Source: an uncultured Kangiella sp. (GTDB taxonomy: Bacteria > Pseudomonadota > Gammaproteobacteria > Enterobacterales > Kangiellaceae). Taken from it: 64,000 bases of DNA. Location of the stretch: contig CATNCP010000008.1 in NCBI GenBank assembly GCA_950096615.1, forward strand, positions 1-64,000, in the 5' to 3' direction. The position numbers and the translations under genes were made by a program. A model generated the notes under the pieces. It searched no databases, was not told where the DNA came from, and saw only the letters and a program-made list of their open reading frames with translations. Below, one piece after another: positions 25,664 through 35,716 of this stretch. Position 1 is the first letter of the stretch. Each line of letters begins with the position of its first letter.

Positions 25664-26974
25664 ATGTCGAAACAGTCCACTGTTGAGCAAGTCTACGAGG
25701 CTATTAACAGTGGCGATGATGGGCGGGTCTGCAAGGATATTCCTGAGCAGGCCTGCGATCATCAGCCTAAAAATGTCACAACCCATATCATTTCGTTGGC
25801 TGCTACCAAAGTGGCTGATGGTCTTATTGATCCCAAATTAATTCTCAGCTGGTTATTGTCAGCCCTAGGGGCATCGACTTTCTTGGTAGGTTTATTGGTG
25901 CCTATTCGAGAAGCCGGAGCTTTGTTGCCTCAGTTGTTTACGGCGGGCGCCTTGAGACGCTTGCCACAGCGAAAGTGGGCATGGGCTTTGGGGAGCTTAG
26001 TACAGGGTTTGTCCGTGGCTGGCATAGTGGCGAGTGCTTTATTGCTAGAGAATAAAGCTGCGGGAATTACTATTGTTGTGTTGCTTGGTGTTTTGGCTGT
26101 TGCCCGAAGCGTTTGTTCGGTTTCTTATAAAGATGTATTAGGGAAAACGGTTTCCAAGTCGATGCGTGGGAAAGTGACTGGCTTAGCTGCTTCGGTGGCA
26201 TCTGGCGCGGTCATTGTGTTTGGCCTAGTACTGGCTTCAGATTATGTCGAGCGTATGACCTTGGTGCTAATTGCGTTGAGTATCGCAGCAGGGTTATGGA
26301 TCTTTGCGAGCTTAACCTTTACCAAACTGGAAGAAGCCGCAGGAGCGACGGAAGGTGGTGGAAACCCTCTAGAGGTCGCGAAACAAAACTTATCGCTTCT
26401 AAAAGATAAGCAGTTACTCCTTTTTATTAGTGTTCGCGCTTTGTTGATTGCAACCGCGTTGGCGCCACCGTTTATGGTGACGCTGAATGGTGAAGGAGGC
26501 GTCGACAATCTGGACTCCATGTTGGGTGGGTTAGGTGCGCTGGTATTAGCTTCATCCTTGGCTAGTTTCCTGAGTAGCTATGTTTGGGGCTGGTTGGCGG
26601 ATAAGTCCAGCCGTAAAGTTTTGATATTATCATCAGTTGTGGCGATGGTCGCTTTAACAGCAACAGTGCTGTTAGCTGAGTATCAATTGATTAAACACAG
26701 TATCGTATTGCCTGCGGTTTTGTTCGTGCTGATGATTGCCTATCATGGCGTTCGTTTGGGGCGGTCAACTCACTTAGTCGATATGGCGAATGCTGATAAT
26801 CGTGCCGCTTATACTGCACTATCAAATACCATCATCGGACTCATACTCTTAACCGGCGTGGGCTTTAGTGCGATTGCCCAAGCATTTGGTAATGTGGCGG
26901 TGTTAGCCGTTATGGCGGTTATGTGTTTATTTGCTGGTTTGCTAGCTCTCGGGCTTAAAGAGGTCCAGGAATAA
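25664..26974 (+). CDS. MFS transporter (unknown substrate)
   Basis: Inner-membrane permease of 436 aa and about 11-12 membrane segments. The first 65 residues are hydrophilic and carry two cysteines and a His-containing patch (CKDIPEQACDHQ), an unusual cytoplasmic extension. The core has the MFS loop 8-9 pattern WGWLADKSSRKVLIL and SMRGKVTGLAASVASG. It has a good GGAG ribosome site and follows acnA by 15 nt, so it probably shares the acnA transcript. The link with acnA could hint at an organic acid, but nothing in the sequence fixes the substrate. Confidence 0.85.
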   Translation: MSKQSTVEQVYEAINSGDDGRVCKDIPEQACDHQPKNVTTHIISLAATKVADGLIDPKLILSWLLSALGASTFLVGLLVPIREAGALLPQLFTAGALRRLPQRKWAWALGSLVQGLSVAGIVASALLLENKAAGITIVVLLGVLAVARSVCSVSYKDVLGKTVSKSMRGKVTGLAASVASGAVIVFGLVLASDYVERMTLVLIALSIAAGLWIFASLTFTKLEEAAGATEGGGNPLEVAKQNLSLLKDKQLLLFISVRALLIATALAPPFMVTLNGEGGVDNLDSMLGGLGALVLASSLASFLSSYVWGWLADKSSRKVLILSSVVAMVALTATVLLAEYQLIKHSIVLPAVLFVLMIAYHGVRLGRSTHLVDMANADNRAAYTALSNTIIGLILLTGVGFSAIAQAFGNVAVLAVMAVMCLFAGLLALGLKEVQE

Positions 26975-27050
26975 GTTCGGCAAGCGGGCTGTAACTTAGA
27001 GTCGCGCAGAGTATAATGCTTGCCTAATTTTTAGCGTCACGGCATCTGCC

Positions 27051-28247
27051 ATGAACTACCTCAGTTTTGTCAAAAGTAATAAGTATTTGCTGTTATTTGG
27101 TTTTCTCTGTGTCTTTGTGGGAAACCTCGGGCAAACGTTTTTTATTTCCTTATTCAATAAAGATCTAATCGGCAACCTTCTGCTTGAAAAAGACAACCTT
27201 AGTCTTGTTTATTCAGTCGCCACTCTGATCAGCGGGTTTACTATTTTCTTTGTCGGCGCCAAGATTGATGATATTGAAGTTAAGAAATTTACCACCATCG
27301 TGATCTTGGGGTTGATAGGCTCCTGTATTCTGTTTGCCAATAGTTCGAATCTAATCATGCTGTTCTTTTCCTATCTGGGTATACGCCTTTGTGGGCAGGG
27401 CTTGATGACGCATATCGCGGTAACCACATTAATGCGCTATATCCCACAACATCGTGGAAAAGCGGTGAGTTTATCGTTACAGGGAATGGCGTTTGGTGAA
27501 ATGATTATGCCAGCGATTGCGGTTGGCTTATTGAAGAATTATGGGCATACCACCAGTTGGCATAGCTACGCTATTTTCGCCTTAATCATCGTATTTCCGT
27601 TGTTGTTGTGGTTATTAAAGAAAGCAGATTTAGTACCAGTACACGAGATGTCGGAACAGTCTGAAGATGGTGCGGTGACGAAAGATTGGTCACGAGCTCA
27701 GGTCATGTCAGACTGGCGTTTTTGGTTAATTCTGCCAGCCATTATTGGACCTGCTTTTCTGATTACAGGAATCTTTTTCCATCAAACCATTTTAATTGAT
27801 GGCAAAGGTTGGACGCTTGATTGGTTATCCGTAGGACTTATGCTGTATGGTCTTATTCACTTTTTAGGGGCGATTGTGACCGGCCCTCTGGTCGATGCTT
27901 CTCATCCACGCGTCTATATGCGTTGGTATCTGTTACCGCTAATATTAGGTATGGTTTGCCTGTATATCGGTGATCATAAAGCATGGTTGCTAGCCTTTAT
28001 GGTCTTAGCGGGCATGACGGTGGCGTCAAGCGGTCCAGTGATCAACTCGTTCTACGCGGAAGTGTTCGGTAATACTCACCTTGGTGCTATTCGAGCGCTG
28101 GTCTCCGCGACCATGATTATTTCTACAGGAATAGCGCCTTATTTATTTTCGCTATTTGATAGCGTAGAAACTTTTCTGACTTTTGCTATTGGGTACGGTG
28201 TGTTCGCTAGCCTTGTTATTCAGAAGAAACTTCTGGCAGAGAAGTAA
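27051..28247 (+). CDS. MFS transporter (unknown substrate)
   Basis: Inner-membrane permease of 398 aa with about 12 hydrophobic segments. It starts directly in the first of them (KYLLLFGFLCVFVGNLGQTFF). Recognisable parts are the first-half loop HRGKAVSLSLQGMAFGEMIMP, the central cytoplasmic loop with WSRAQVMSDWRFW, and the GPVINSFYAEVFG segment late in the protein. It resembles the oxalate/formate-type and monocarboxylate-type branch, but I cannot name a substrate. It is a separate gene from the unrelated-looking permease 76 nt upstream and ends at a strong bidirectional terminator. Confidence 0.85.
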   Translation: MNYLSFVKSNKYLLLFGFLCVFVGNLGQTFFISLFNKDLIGNLLLEKDNLSLVYSVATLISGFTIFFVGAKIDDIEVKKFTTIVILGLIGSCILFANSSNLIMLFFSYLGIRLCGQGLMTHIAVTTLMRYIPQHRGKAVSLSLQGMAFGEMIMPAIAVGLLKNYGHTTSWHSYAIFALIIVFPLLLWLLKKADLVPVHEMSEQSEDGAVTKDWSRAQVMSDWRFWLILPAIIGPAFLITGIFFHQTILIDGKGWTLDWLSVGLMLYGLIHFLGAIVTGPLVDASHPRVYMRWYLLPLILGMVCLYIGDHKAWLLAFMVLAGMTVASSGPVINSFYAEVFGNTHLGAIRALVSATMIISTGIAPYLFSLFDSVETFLTFAIGYGVFASLVIQKKLLAEK

Positions 28248-28260
28248 TCGTCCTGATATA

Positions 28261-28288
28261 AAAAAGCGCTCCAAGGAGCGCTTTTTTT
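28261..28288. terminator. Bidirectional terminator between MFS gene and M1 peptidase gene
   Basis: An 11-bp stem (aaaaagcgctc with gagcgcttttt) closes a 4-nt loop, with seven T on the plus strand and five on the minus strand. It sits between convergent stop codons and serves both genes. Confidence 0.9.
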
Positions 28289-28303
28289 GTGGGCTAAGCT
28301 TAC

Positions 28304-31111
28304 TTATTGATTGCTCAAGTATTGATTGACATTGTCTTCGTGGAACTTTACTTGTGCAATACAAAGCTCGATAGATTCGATGCTTTGTTTATAAGGACGA
28401 GGGGCGCCCGCGAGTTCTTCAACGATAGGTTTGAAGAATTTTTTGTAGTCGTTTTTCATTGCCTTCGAGCAGAAAAACTGTCCAACCACCGGGAGGCGAT
28501 TTTGCCCAAAAGGAGGTATCCGAGACTTAATGCCTTCGATGTTTGTCTTGAACCATTCCCACATAGGTTTTTGCAGTTCTTTGTCTTGGAGCTGTCCCAC
28601 CATGATGGAGTAAATTTCGTTGTCTCGAAGGTCTTCCGATAAGATAAGCTCTCTTAACTCAGTCGCATATTCAGGATCTTCAACAGCTCCTAAACCACCC
28701 AGCAAACGTCCGCGAACAGTTCCGTCGTTTGATGAGTCGAGCAGCATTTTTAGGTGTTTGGCAAATGGCGTACCTAAATCTTCTACCGCGACCTGAATTG
28801 CGGTGCTAATAACATTGCTGTCGGCTTTATCGGGGTGGATATTGCCATCGATTTTATAGCCAGTGTAGGCAATAGCCATATCCGTTAAGTATTGTCTTAC
28901 GGCTTTATCTTCACCTTCATCAGCTAAGAAGTTGATTAAACCTGTACGCATACGGATAGTATCTACTGGGTCATCTTTCTTAGTTTCTAAACCCAGACCT
29001 GTCAATTTTTGGCCATAAAGCGAGCGGTTTAAACTCGCAAGCTTTGCTTTTTCTTCGTCAGAATCAGCGACCTTACCATATACGAAACTCAATAGTTTAC
29101 TCGGGCCCATAACAATAGCTTCTGAATCAGAGGCTATAATTTTAGGCGCAATTTCGATTAAATCGGTGAAGGTCATTTCACCTGCATTAATAGCACCTTG
29201 AAGACTATTGTTAAGCGACATCATCTCTTCAGTGCTGAGTTGCTCCTTGTGGCTTAACAGTGATTGCCAGCCTTCATTCTCCATACTGAAGCGGTAGTAA
29301 CCCGCGCCATTAGCGTTTGGCATAATAAATGCAGGGCAACCTTTTTCTTCAAGCTCAAAGCTTTGCTTAGCATCGTCTAACACTTTACACACTTGATGCT
29401 GGTTGCCATCAATCGCGTATTTAAAGCAAGCAGGGACTTTCCAGGTTTGTTTAACGGAACCTTTTGAACCAATAGGCAGGTAGCGCGACTGAGAAACTTT
29501 TACCGTCGCTGCTTTGTCCGTTTCACACGCTAACTCTACATTTAGCAGAGGAATACCAGGTTGTTCTAAAAAGCTGTTAAAGGCATCTTGGATGGTTTCA
29601 AGCGGTATATGTGGAGATTTTTCCCCAATCGCAGTAATAAAGTCATGAGCTGTGGCATTTCCAAACTCAAACTTTTTCATGTAGTGCTGAATACCGGCTC
29701 TGAAATTTTCAGGCCCGAGGAAGGCTTCTAACATGCTCAGGACGCCGCCACCTTTTGAGTAGGTGATGCCATCGAATGCTGACTGTATATCGTGATTACT
29801 TTCGATCGGCTGGCGAATTTGACGCGCGGTGATCAGACTGTCCGAGCCCATGACGTTTAAAGAACGCTCTAACAGCGCCTGACGGAACTTTTGTTTCGGG
29901 TAAACCTTGTTGTTAGATACGTGAGCCATCCAGGTTGCGAAGGCTTCGTTTAACCAAATATCATCCCACCAAACAGGCGTCACTAAGTTACCAAACCACT
30001 GGTGAGCAAGCTCATGAGCGTGAACATTCATATAGGCGCGCTTTTGGCCTAATGAAATGGTGTTATCGAAAAGTAGTAATTGCTCACGGTAGGTGATGAG
30101 GCCTGCATTTTCCATGGCGCCAGCGTTAAAGTCTGGAACTGCTACGATATCCAGTTTCTTGTAAGGGTACGGAATTTGAAAATATTGCTCTAGGCCATTT
30201 AAGATATCTTTGGTGTTCTTTAATGCGTAAGTTAGGCGATGGCCCTTACCTTTTGTGGCAATACCACGTAGCGGGATCGTAAAGTCGCGCACATCCGATG
30301 TAGGGATGTCTTGCCACTCGACTACGTCAAAGTCACCCACGGCAAAAGCAACCAAATAGGTTGGAAGCGGTTTCGACTTGGCAAACACAATCTTTTTCCA
30401 GCCGTTACCCAGGTCTGTTTCAGACATTGCCGGTGTACTAGTAAACGCGCGGTGTTCATTACGAACGGTCATGCTGTAAGAAAAGGGAACCTTAAAAGCT
30501 GGCTCATCAAAGCTAGGGAATGCTAATCGAGCAGCGGTAGCTTCGAACTGGGTGAATGCATAATTAAGTTCACCGTCTTTGACCCGGTACAAGCCTTCTA
30601 AGGCTTCATTAAACGGTGCCTCGTAATCAATCGCTAATTTGGCTTGGCCAGTATTAATCGGCTCTTCAAAAGACAATTTAACCACGCCAGTAGTATCGAC
30701 CTCTTCATATGAGCCATTAATAGGTGATTTGCCTTTGGGTGTTAATGTCACGCTATGGGCGGTAATATCTTTACCGTGAAGCCAGATATGAGATGTTGCT
30801 TCATCAATTTGCAGGTTTATCACCACTGTGCCACCGAATGTTGGCAGATCGGGGTCAATTTTTAAGTGCACTTCATAGCTAGTAGGGCTAATCGTCGATG
30901 GAAGTCGGCCGGTAGGAATATCGTTAGGATAATTTGACTCGGCTAGTGACTGCTCTGTCGCTGCATCATCCTGTTCTTTAGTATTTTGCTCGGCTAAAGA
31001 TTGTACGACTTTAGTGTTGTCGTCTTTACTGTCTTTGTTGTCGTCACCCTGATTGCAGCCCGCAGCTAATATAAGGCTGCTAAAGATTGTTATTAGTCCT
31101 ATTTTTTTCAC
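28304..31111 (-). CDS. M1-family aminopeptidase, lipoprotein
   Basis: Zinc aminopeptidase that removes N-terminal residues from peptides, here anchored outside the cytoplasm. The 935-aa protein starts with a lipoprotein signal (ILAAGC, Cys19) and an Asp/Lys/Asn-rich tether. The M1 catalytic domain has the substrate motif GAMENAG, the zinc motif HELAHQW near residue 365 and the third ligand in WLNEAFATW. The ERAP1-like helical C-terminal domain is present, so the enzyme is complete. Unlike cytosolic PepN it is exported, probably for peptide feeding in the periplasm. It is divergent from the RND pump genes. Confidence 0.93.
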   Translation of the reverse strand: MKKIGLITIFSSLILAAGCNQGDDNKDSKDDNTKVVQSLAEQNTKEQDDAATEQSLAESNYPNDIPTGRLPSTISPTSYEVHLKIDPDLPTFGGTVVINLQIDEATSHIWLHGKDITAHSVTLTPKGKSPINGSYEEVDTTGVVKLSFEEPINTGQAKLAIDYEAPFNEALEGLYRVKDGELNYAFTQFEATAARLAFPSFDEPAFKVPFSYSMTVRNEHRAFTSTPAMSETDLGNGWKKIVFAKSKPLPTYLVAFAVGDFDVVEWQDIPTSDVRDFTIPLRGIATKGKGHRLTYALKNTKDILNGLEQYFQIPYPYKKLDIVAVPDFNAGAMENAGLITYREQLLLFDNTISLGQKRAYMNVHAHELAHQWFGNLVTPVWWDDIWLNEAFATWMAHVSNNKVYPKQKFRQALLERSLNVMGSDSLITARQIRQPIESNHDIQSAFDGITYSKGGGVLSMLEAFLGPENFRAGIQHYMKKFEFGNATAHDFITAIGEKSPHIPLETIQDAFNSFLEQPGIPLLNVELACETDKAATVKVSQSRYLPIGSKGSVKQTWKVPACFKYAIDGNQHQVCKVLDDAKQSFELEEKGCPAFIMPNANGAGYYRFSMENEGWQSLLSHKEQLSTEEMMSLNNSLQGAINAGEMTFTDLIEIAPKIIASDSEAIVMGPSKLLSFVYGKVADSDEEKAKLASLNRSLYGQKLTGLGLETKKDDPVDTIRMRTGLINFLADEGEDKAVRQYLTDMAIAYTGYKIDGNIHPDKADSNVISTAIQVAVEDLGTPFAKHLKMLLDSSNDGTVRGRLLGGLGAVEDPEYATELRELILSEDLRDNEIYSIMVGQLQDKELQKPMWEWFKTNIEGIKSRIPPFGQNRLPVVGQFFCSKAMKNDYKKFFKPIVEELAGAPRPYKQSIESIELCIAQVKFHEDNVNQYLSNQ

Positions 31112-31191
31112 GGTTTAACCCTTTATAGTCAAGATGTTCCATAGCATACATGGTTTAGTAAAATTTATTAATAGCAACTCTACATCACCGC

Positions 31192-31206
31192 GTAACATCC
31201 TGTTAC
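31192..31206. promoter_or_regulatory. Palindromic operator-like site in the RND/peptidase divergent gap
   Basis: A perfect inverted repeat GTAACA-TCC-TGTTAC lies in the 220-nt gap between the divergent peptidase and pump genes. It is close to two -10-like elements, TATACT at about 31219 and a perfect TATAAT at 31264-31269. Its size and symmetry fit a dimeric helix-turn-helix regulator. Confidence 0.5.
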
Positions 31207-31331
31207 ATTTATAAAGCTATACTTAAGAGTGCGCCATCGACGAAATGTTTACACTGTAGTCGCTATAATTTTGCACTAATCTGGGGTTTTATAAAACTCT
31301 TTTTATTTCAACAAGTTATAAAGAATGATGT

Positions 31332-32546
31332 ATGAGCAATAAACAAAAAAATCTATGGTTATCGGTTATCTTACCTTTAGTGATACTAATTGGGGTCGTG
31401 GCTTTAGTGAAAGTGATGACTAGCAGCAAGCCGAAAGCATTTAATCGAAAACCGCCTGAAACCGTAGAAACGGTGGAAATAGCTCCGGTTAACTATCAAG
31501 ACTATCAGGTGTTTATAGACTCATACGGCAATATTGAAGCGTCGACCTCAAGCCAATTGGTTGCTCAAGTTTCGGGGCAGGTTATATCGGTTGCTGATAA
31601 TTTTAAAACTGGTCTGCCGATTAAGAAAGGGCAGGAACTGCTTCGAGTGGATGCACGTGATTATAAAATCGAAGTAAGAATAGCTGGGGCTGAAGTCGCT
31701 AATGCTCAGCTTGCTTTGAATGAAGAAAAGGCGCGTGCCGCGCAGGCCCTGAAAGACTGGAAGAAAATTAACCCTAACAAAAAAGCGAATGCTTTAGTGC
31801 TGCGGGAACCGCAGTTGGCATCAGCACAGGCGAGCCTTGAAGCGGCGACAGCGCGTCTAGAGAAAGCGAAGCTGGCCCTGAGTCGAGCGACAGTGACTGC
31901 ACCTTATGACGGATATATTGTTCAGCGACTGGTTAGTGTTGGTGAACTAATTAATACTAACACTCCTGTTGCTACTATTTTCTCGAGTGATTCCTTAGAA
32001 GCGCGTTTGCCAGTACCGAGTAATAAAGTTCAGTTCCTAAAGTCCCCAAATAAGGGAGCCGCACAAGTTAAATTGGAGGCGGACTTCGCAGGTCAAACAG
32101 AGTCATGGATCGTTCCATTAGATCGTAGCGACAGCGTCATTGATGAGGAAACACGGCAGTGGTACGTAACGGCAAAGTTACCTTCAGATTTCTTAGCGGT
32201 TAATCCAAAAGTAAAGGTTGGTCAGTTTGTCAGTGCTGAAATTGAAGGCGAGCTTCTAGAAGATGTGGTGGTGGTGCCGTCGACGATTCTCACGGCGGAT
32301 GACCAAATTTTTGTTTATCGTGAAGGTGCTGTGTATCGCCGTGATATTAAAATTTTATGGCAAGATGAGCAAAGTACAGTGATCGATCCTACAGGTGAAA
32401 AACCTAACTTAGAAGAAGGGGAGCAGCTAGTCACCTCTCGTCTTAGTTTTGTCGCTGACGGTGCAAAAGCGCGTTTAAAGGATGCAGTGACGGAGGCAAA
32501 GAAGAAACCGAAAGCGGCTGCAACTAATAATTCTAGCGTGGAGTAA
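31332..32546 (+). CDS. RND efflux periplasmic adaptor (membrane fusion protein)
   Basis: Periplasmic adaptor of a tripartite efflux pump. The 404-aa protein has an uncleaved N-terminal membrane anchor (residues about 9-28). A split lipoyl-type domain (SQLVAQVSGQVISV and later RATVTAPYDGYIVQR) flanks a coiled-coil hairpin rich in Ala, Glu and Lys (about residues 115-190). A beta-barrel domain follows, and the tail is Lys/Ala-rich. It lies 5 nt before the permease gene. There is no outer-membrane TolC-type gene beside it, so the pump must borrow one. Confidence 0.93.
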   Translation: MSNKQKNLWLSVILPLVILIGVVALVKVMTSSKPKAFNRKPPETVETVEIAPVNYQDYQVFIDSYGNIEASTSSQLVAQVSGQVISVADNFKTGLPIKKGQELLRVDARDYKIEVRIAGAEVANAQLALNEEKARAAQALKDWKKINPNKKANALVLREPQLASAQASLEAATARLEKAKLALSRATVTAPYDGYIVQRLVSVGELINTNTPVATIFSSDSLEARLPVPSNKVQFLKSPNKGAAQVKLEADFAGQTESWIVPLDRSDSVIDEETRQWYVTAKLPSDFLAVNPKVKVGQFVSAEIEGELLEDVVVVPSTILTADDQIFVYREGAVYRRDIKILWQDEQSTVIDPTGEKPNLEEGEQLVTSRLSFVADGAKARLKDAVTEAKKKPKAAATNNSSVE

Positions 32547-32551
32547 AAACA

Positions 32552-35500
32552 ATGATTAGTTGGTTTGCAAAAAACTCTGTCGCTGCGAATTTGTTGATGT
32601 TCGTAATTCTCATCGCGGGCTCTTACACCATGTGGCAGCGTGTAACGGTAGAAACTTTTCCCAGTATTGAGTTTGACTATATTAATGTATCGGTACCATT
32701 TCGTGGCTCAACGCCTGAAGAAGTCGAGCAAACGGTTTCAACTCGAATCGAAGAAGCTGTTTATGATTTAGAAGGAATAAAAGAGTTATCGTCCAGTTCT
32801 TCAGAAGGGGTTGGGCGAGTCACGATTGAAGTCGAAGAAGGCTATGATGTTAAAGACTTACTCGATCAAGTGAAAAGTCGAGTTGATGCTTTAAATACAC
32901 TGCCTATAGAGGCTGAAAAGCCGATTATTTCACAGTCCATTAGACGACGCGAAGCGATTAGTGTTGTTGTTAGCGGAGACCTCCCGGAAAAAGAATTACG
33001 CCGCTATGCAGAAATTATCCAACAAGAAATTGCATCCTTACCAGGTTTGTCACAGATCGAAACGTCTGGCGTTCGTTCTTATGAAATAGCTATCGAGTTT
33101 AACCAAGCTAGGCTTAACGAATTTGACCTTAGTCTACAAGATGTCGCAAACGCGGTAAATCAAAGGTCGTTAGACCTATCAGCTGGGCAAGTGCGCTCAG
33201 AGCGCGGTGATATCTTATTACGTTTAAAAGGACAGTCATATACGCGGGAAGAGTTTACTCAAATACCTATCTTAACCCGACCTGATGGCACTATTCTCGA
33301 ACTGGGGGATTTAGCCACGATTCGAGATGGCTTTGAAGAAGAAAGTATTAACACTCGGTTTGATGGTAAGCCTTCTATTGAGTTAGAAATCTATCGAACA
33401 GGGACACAAAGCACCATTGAAGTATCCGAGCGAGTTATTAACTACGTTGAGACCAAAGAATCAGAGTTGCCCGCTGGTGTGAGTCTGTCTGTATGGCGCG
33501 ATCGCTCAGAACCACTAGAAGCCCGCCTGAGTACTCTTATCAGCTCTGCAGTACAAGGTGGTTTGCTAGTGATTTTATTATTAGCACTATTTCTAAAGCC
33601 GAGTATTGCACTGTGGGTGAGCCTTGGCATTCCAATAGCTTTTGCTGGCGGCATGATTTTTATGCCGGAGCTGGGTATTAGCGTAAACCTGATCAGTCTT
33701 TTTGCGTTCATCTTGGTGCTGGGCATTGTTGTTGATGATGCTATCGTTACTGGCGAAAATATTTATAACCACTTAAATAAAGGTGATAAACCTCTGGATG
33801 CCGCCATTAACGGCACTAAAGAAGTTGCTGTGCCAGTCACTTTTGGTGTTATTACAACCATGGTGGCTTTTCTGCCGTTAGCGTTTATGGGGGGCGGCTG
33901 GGGCGTGTTCTACTCCCAAATTCCGTACATCGTTATTCCTGTACTGATTTTTTCATTGGTTGAATCTAAGTTTATTTTGCCTGCACATATCGGGCATATG
34001 AAGGCAACTGCTGAGCAGAAAAAACCTAATAAAATTATTCAGTATCAACAAAAATTTGCCAAAGGTTTCGAGCAAGCTATTCTCAAATTCTATAAACCGT
34101 TGTTAGCTTTTGTATTACACCGCTGGTTCTTAAGTTTGGTGATATTTGTATCAATACTGTTAATTGTGTGGGCCACAATTTCTAGTGGTATTACTCGTTT
34201 TGTTTATTTTCCGAGAATTCAGAGTGAAATTGCACGGGTATCATTACAGATGCCGGAAGGTACGCCTTTCGAAGTGACTGATTCATATGTCGAAAAAATC
34301 ACTAACGCAGCATTACAACTACAAGAAAAATATCGTGATGATGAAGGCAACTCAGTGGTTGAGCATATCTTCTCTTCCAGTGGTTCAACTTGGGGCGGTG
34401 GCTCTGCGTCGTCCAATATTGGACGGGTCATGATCGAAATGATGCCGCCTGAAAAACGCGACGAGTCGATCACGAGTACAAAACTAGTCAGTGAGTGGAG
34501 ACAATTAATAGGCCCACTTCCTGGCGTCGAGACGCTAACCTTTAGAGCAGAAATTGGACGAAGTGGGGACCCCATTGATGTTCAGCTACGAGGCTCTGAC
34601 ATTACTCGCCTAAATGCGGCGGCTAATGAGGTAAAGCAAACGCTTTCTACCGTCTCGGGAGTATTTGATATTGCAGATAGTTTCTCCAAAGGTAAGCAAG
34701 AGATTCAATTTAAGCTAAAGCCACAGGCAGAAACTCTTGGAATTAGTTTGAGTGACTTGGCACGACAAGTAAGAAATTCTTACTTTGGCGTTGAAGTGCA
34801 ACGTATCCAGCGTGGCAGGGAAGATGTACGTGTCATGCTCAGACTGGCACAAGAAGAGCGAGGAAGTCTGGAAGGGCTTAACAGTTTATTAATTAACACA
34901 CCGGCTGGAGGCAAGATTCCTTTGTCTCAACTGGCAGAGTTATCGTATGGAAAAAGTCCTGCAAGCATTTATCGTATTAATCGACAGCGAACATTAAACA
35001 TTACGGCAGATGTTGATAAAGAGAATGCAGATATAGAAGCCATTAAGCGCCGCATTGTCGCAGATGCCACTGAGATTGTTTCGAATTATCCGGGTGTTTC
35101 CTTTAGCCTTGAGGGTGAAGCTCGTGAGCAAGAAGAGTCAAATTATAATTTGTTAATTAGTCTGGGTTTTGTTTTATTCGCTATTTATATTTTGCTAGCC
35201 ATACCATTTAAGTCATACGTACAACCATTCGTGGTGATGGGAGTAATACCTTTTGGTGCTGCCATGGCAACGATTGGGCATTGGATTATGGGAATGCCTC
35301 TATCGATCATGAGCATGATGGGGATGCTGGCTTTAACAGGGGTTGTGGTTAACGATTCTTTAGTGTTGGTTGACTACATTAATCAACAACGCCGTAAATA
35401 TGGTGAGTCGCTCACAGATGCTGTTTTGCATGCTGGAGTAAGACGTTTAAGGCCTGTGATGCTGACCTCGCTAACGACCTTCGCTGGTTTGATGCCTTTG

Positions 35501-35662
35501 ATATTTGAAAAATCTACTCAAGCGCAGTTTCTGATTCCAATGGCTGTTTCTCTAGGCTTCGGAATTTTGTTATCAACGCTGGTAACGCTTGTATTAGTGC
35601 CGCTGCTTTATTACAAGGCGACTCACGTAAAGCATTGGGCAAGAAATATAATTGCCAAGTAA
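32552..35662 (+). CDS. RND-family efflux permease
   Basis: Proton-driven inner-membrane pump of 1036 aa with the duplicated RND plan: TM1, a large periplasmic loop, TM2-6, TM7, a second loop and TM8-12. The proton-relay acidic pair is in GIVVDDAIV (TM4). In TM10 the corresponding motif is GVVVNDSLVLVDYI, which lacks the AcrB-type Lys, as in many RND proteins of this subgroup. FPSIEFDYINVSVPF and STPEEVEQTV near the start are typical. The substrate cannot be predicted. It is cotranscribed with its adaptor. Confidence 0.94.
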   Translation: MISWFAKNSVAANLLMFVILIAGSYTMWQRVTVETFPSIEFDYINVSVPFRGSTPEEVEQTVSTRIEEAVYDLEGIKELSSSSSEGVGRVTIEVEEGYDVKDLLDQVKSRVDALNTLPIEAEKPIISQSIRRREAISVVVSGDLPEKELRRYAEIIQQEIASLPGLSQIETSGVRSYEIAIEFNQARLNEFDLSLQDVANAVNQRSLDLSAGQVRSERGDILLRLKGQSYTREEFTQIPILTRPDGTILELGDLATIRDGFEEESINTRFDGKPSIELEIYRTGTQSTIEVSERVINYVETKESELPAGVSLSVWRDRSEPLEARLSTLISSAVQGGLLVILLLALFLKPSIALWVSLGIPIAFAGGMIFMPELGISVNLISLFAFILVLGIVVDDAIVTGENIYNHLNKGDKPLDAAINGTKEVAVPVTFGVITTMVAFLPLAFMGGGWGVFYSQIPYIVIPVLIFSLVESKFILPAHIGHMKATAEQKKPNKIIQYQQKFAKGFEQAILKFYKPLLAFVLHRWFLSLVIFVSILLIVWATISSGITRFVYFPRIQSEIARVSLQMPEGTPFEVTDSYVEKITNAALQLQEKYRDDEGNSVVEHIFSSSGSTWGGGSASSNIGRVMIEMMPPEKRDESITSTKLVSEWRQLIGPLPGVETLTFRAEIGRSGDPIDVQLRGSDITRLNAAANEVKQTLSTVSGVFDIADSFSKGKQEIQFKLKPQAETLGISLSDLARQVRNSYFGVEVQRIQRGREDVRVMLRLAQEERGSLEGLNSLLINTPAGGKIPLSQLAELSYGKSPASIYRINRQRTLNITADVDKENADIEAIKRRIVADATEIVSNYPGVSFSLEGEAREQEESNYNLLISLGFVLFAIYILLAIPFKSYVQPFVVMGVIPFGAAMATIGHWIMGMPLSIMSMMGMLALTGVVVNDSLVLVDYINQQRRKYGESLTDAVLHAGVRRLRPVMLTSLTTFAGLMPLIFEKSTQAQFLIPMAVSLGFGILLSTLVTLVLVPLLYYKATHVKHWARNIIAK

Positions 35663-35716
35663 AAACTCTACCAATTCATTTTATTGCTGCAGGGAAAAGT
35701 TTCCTGCAGCTTTCCG

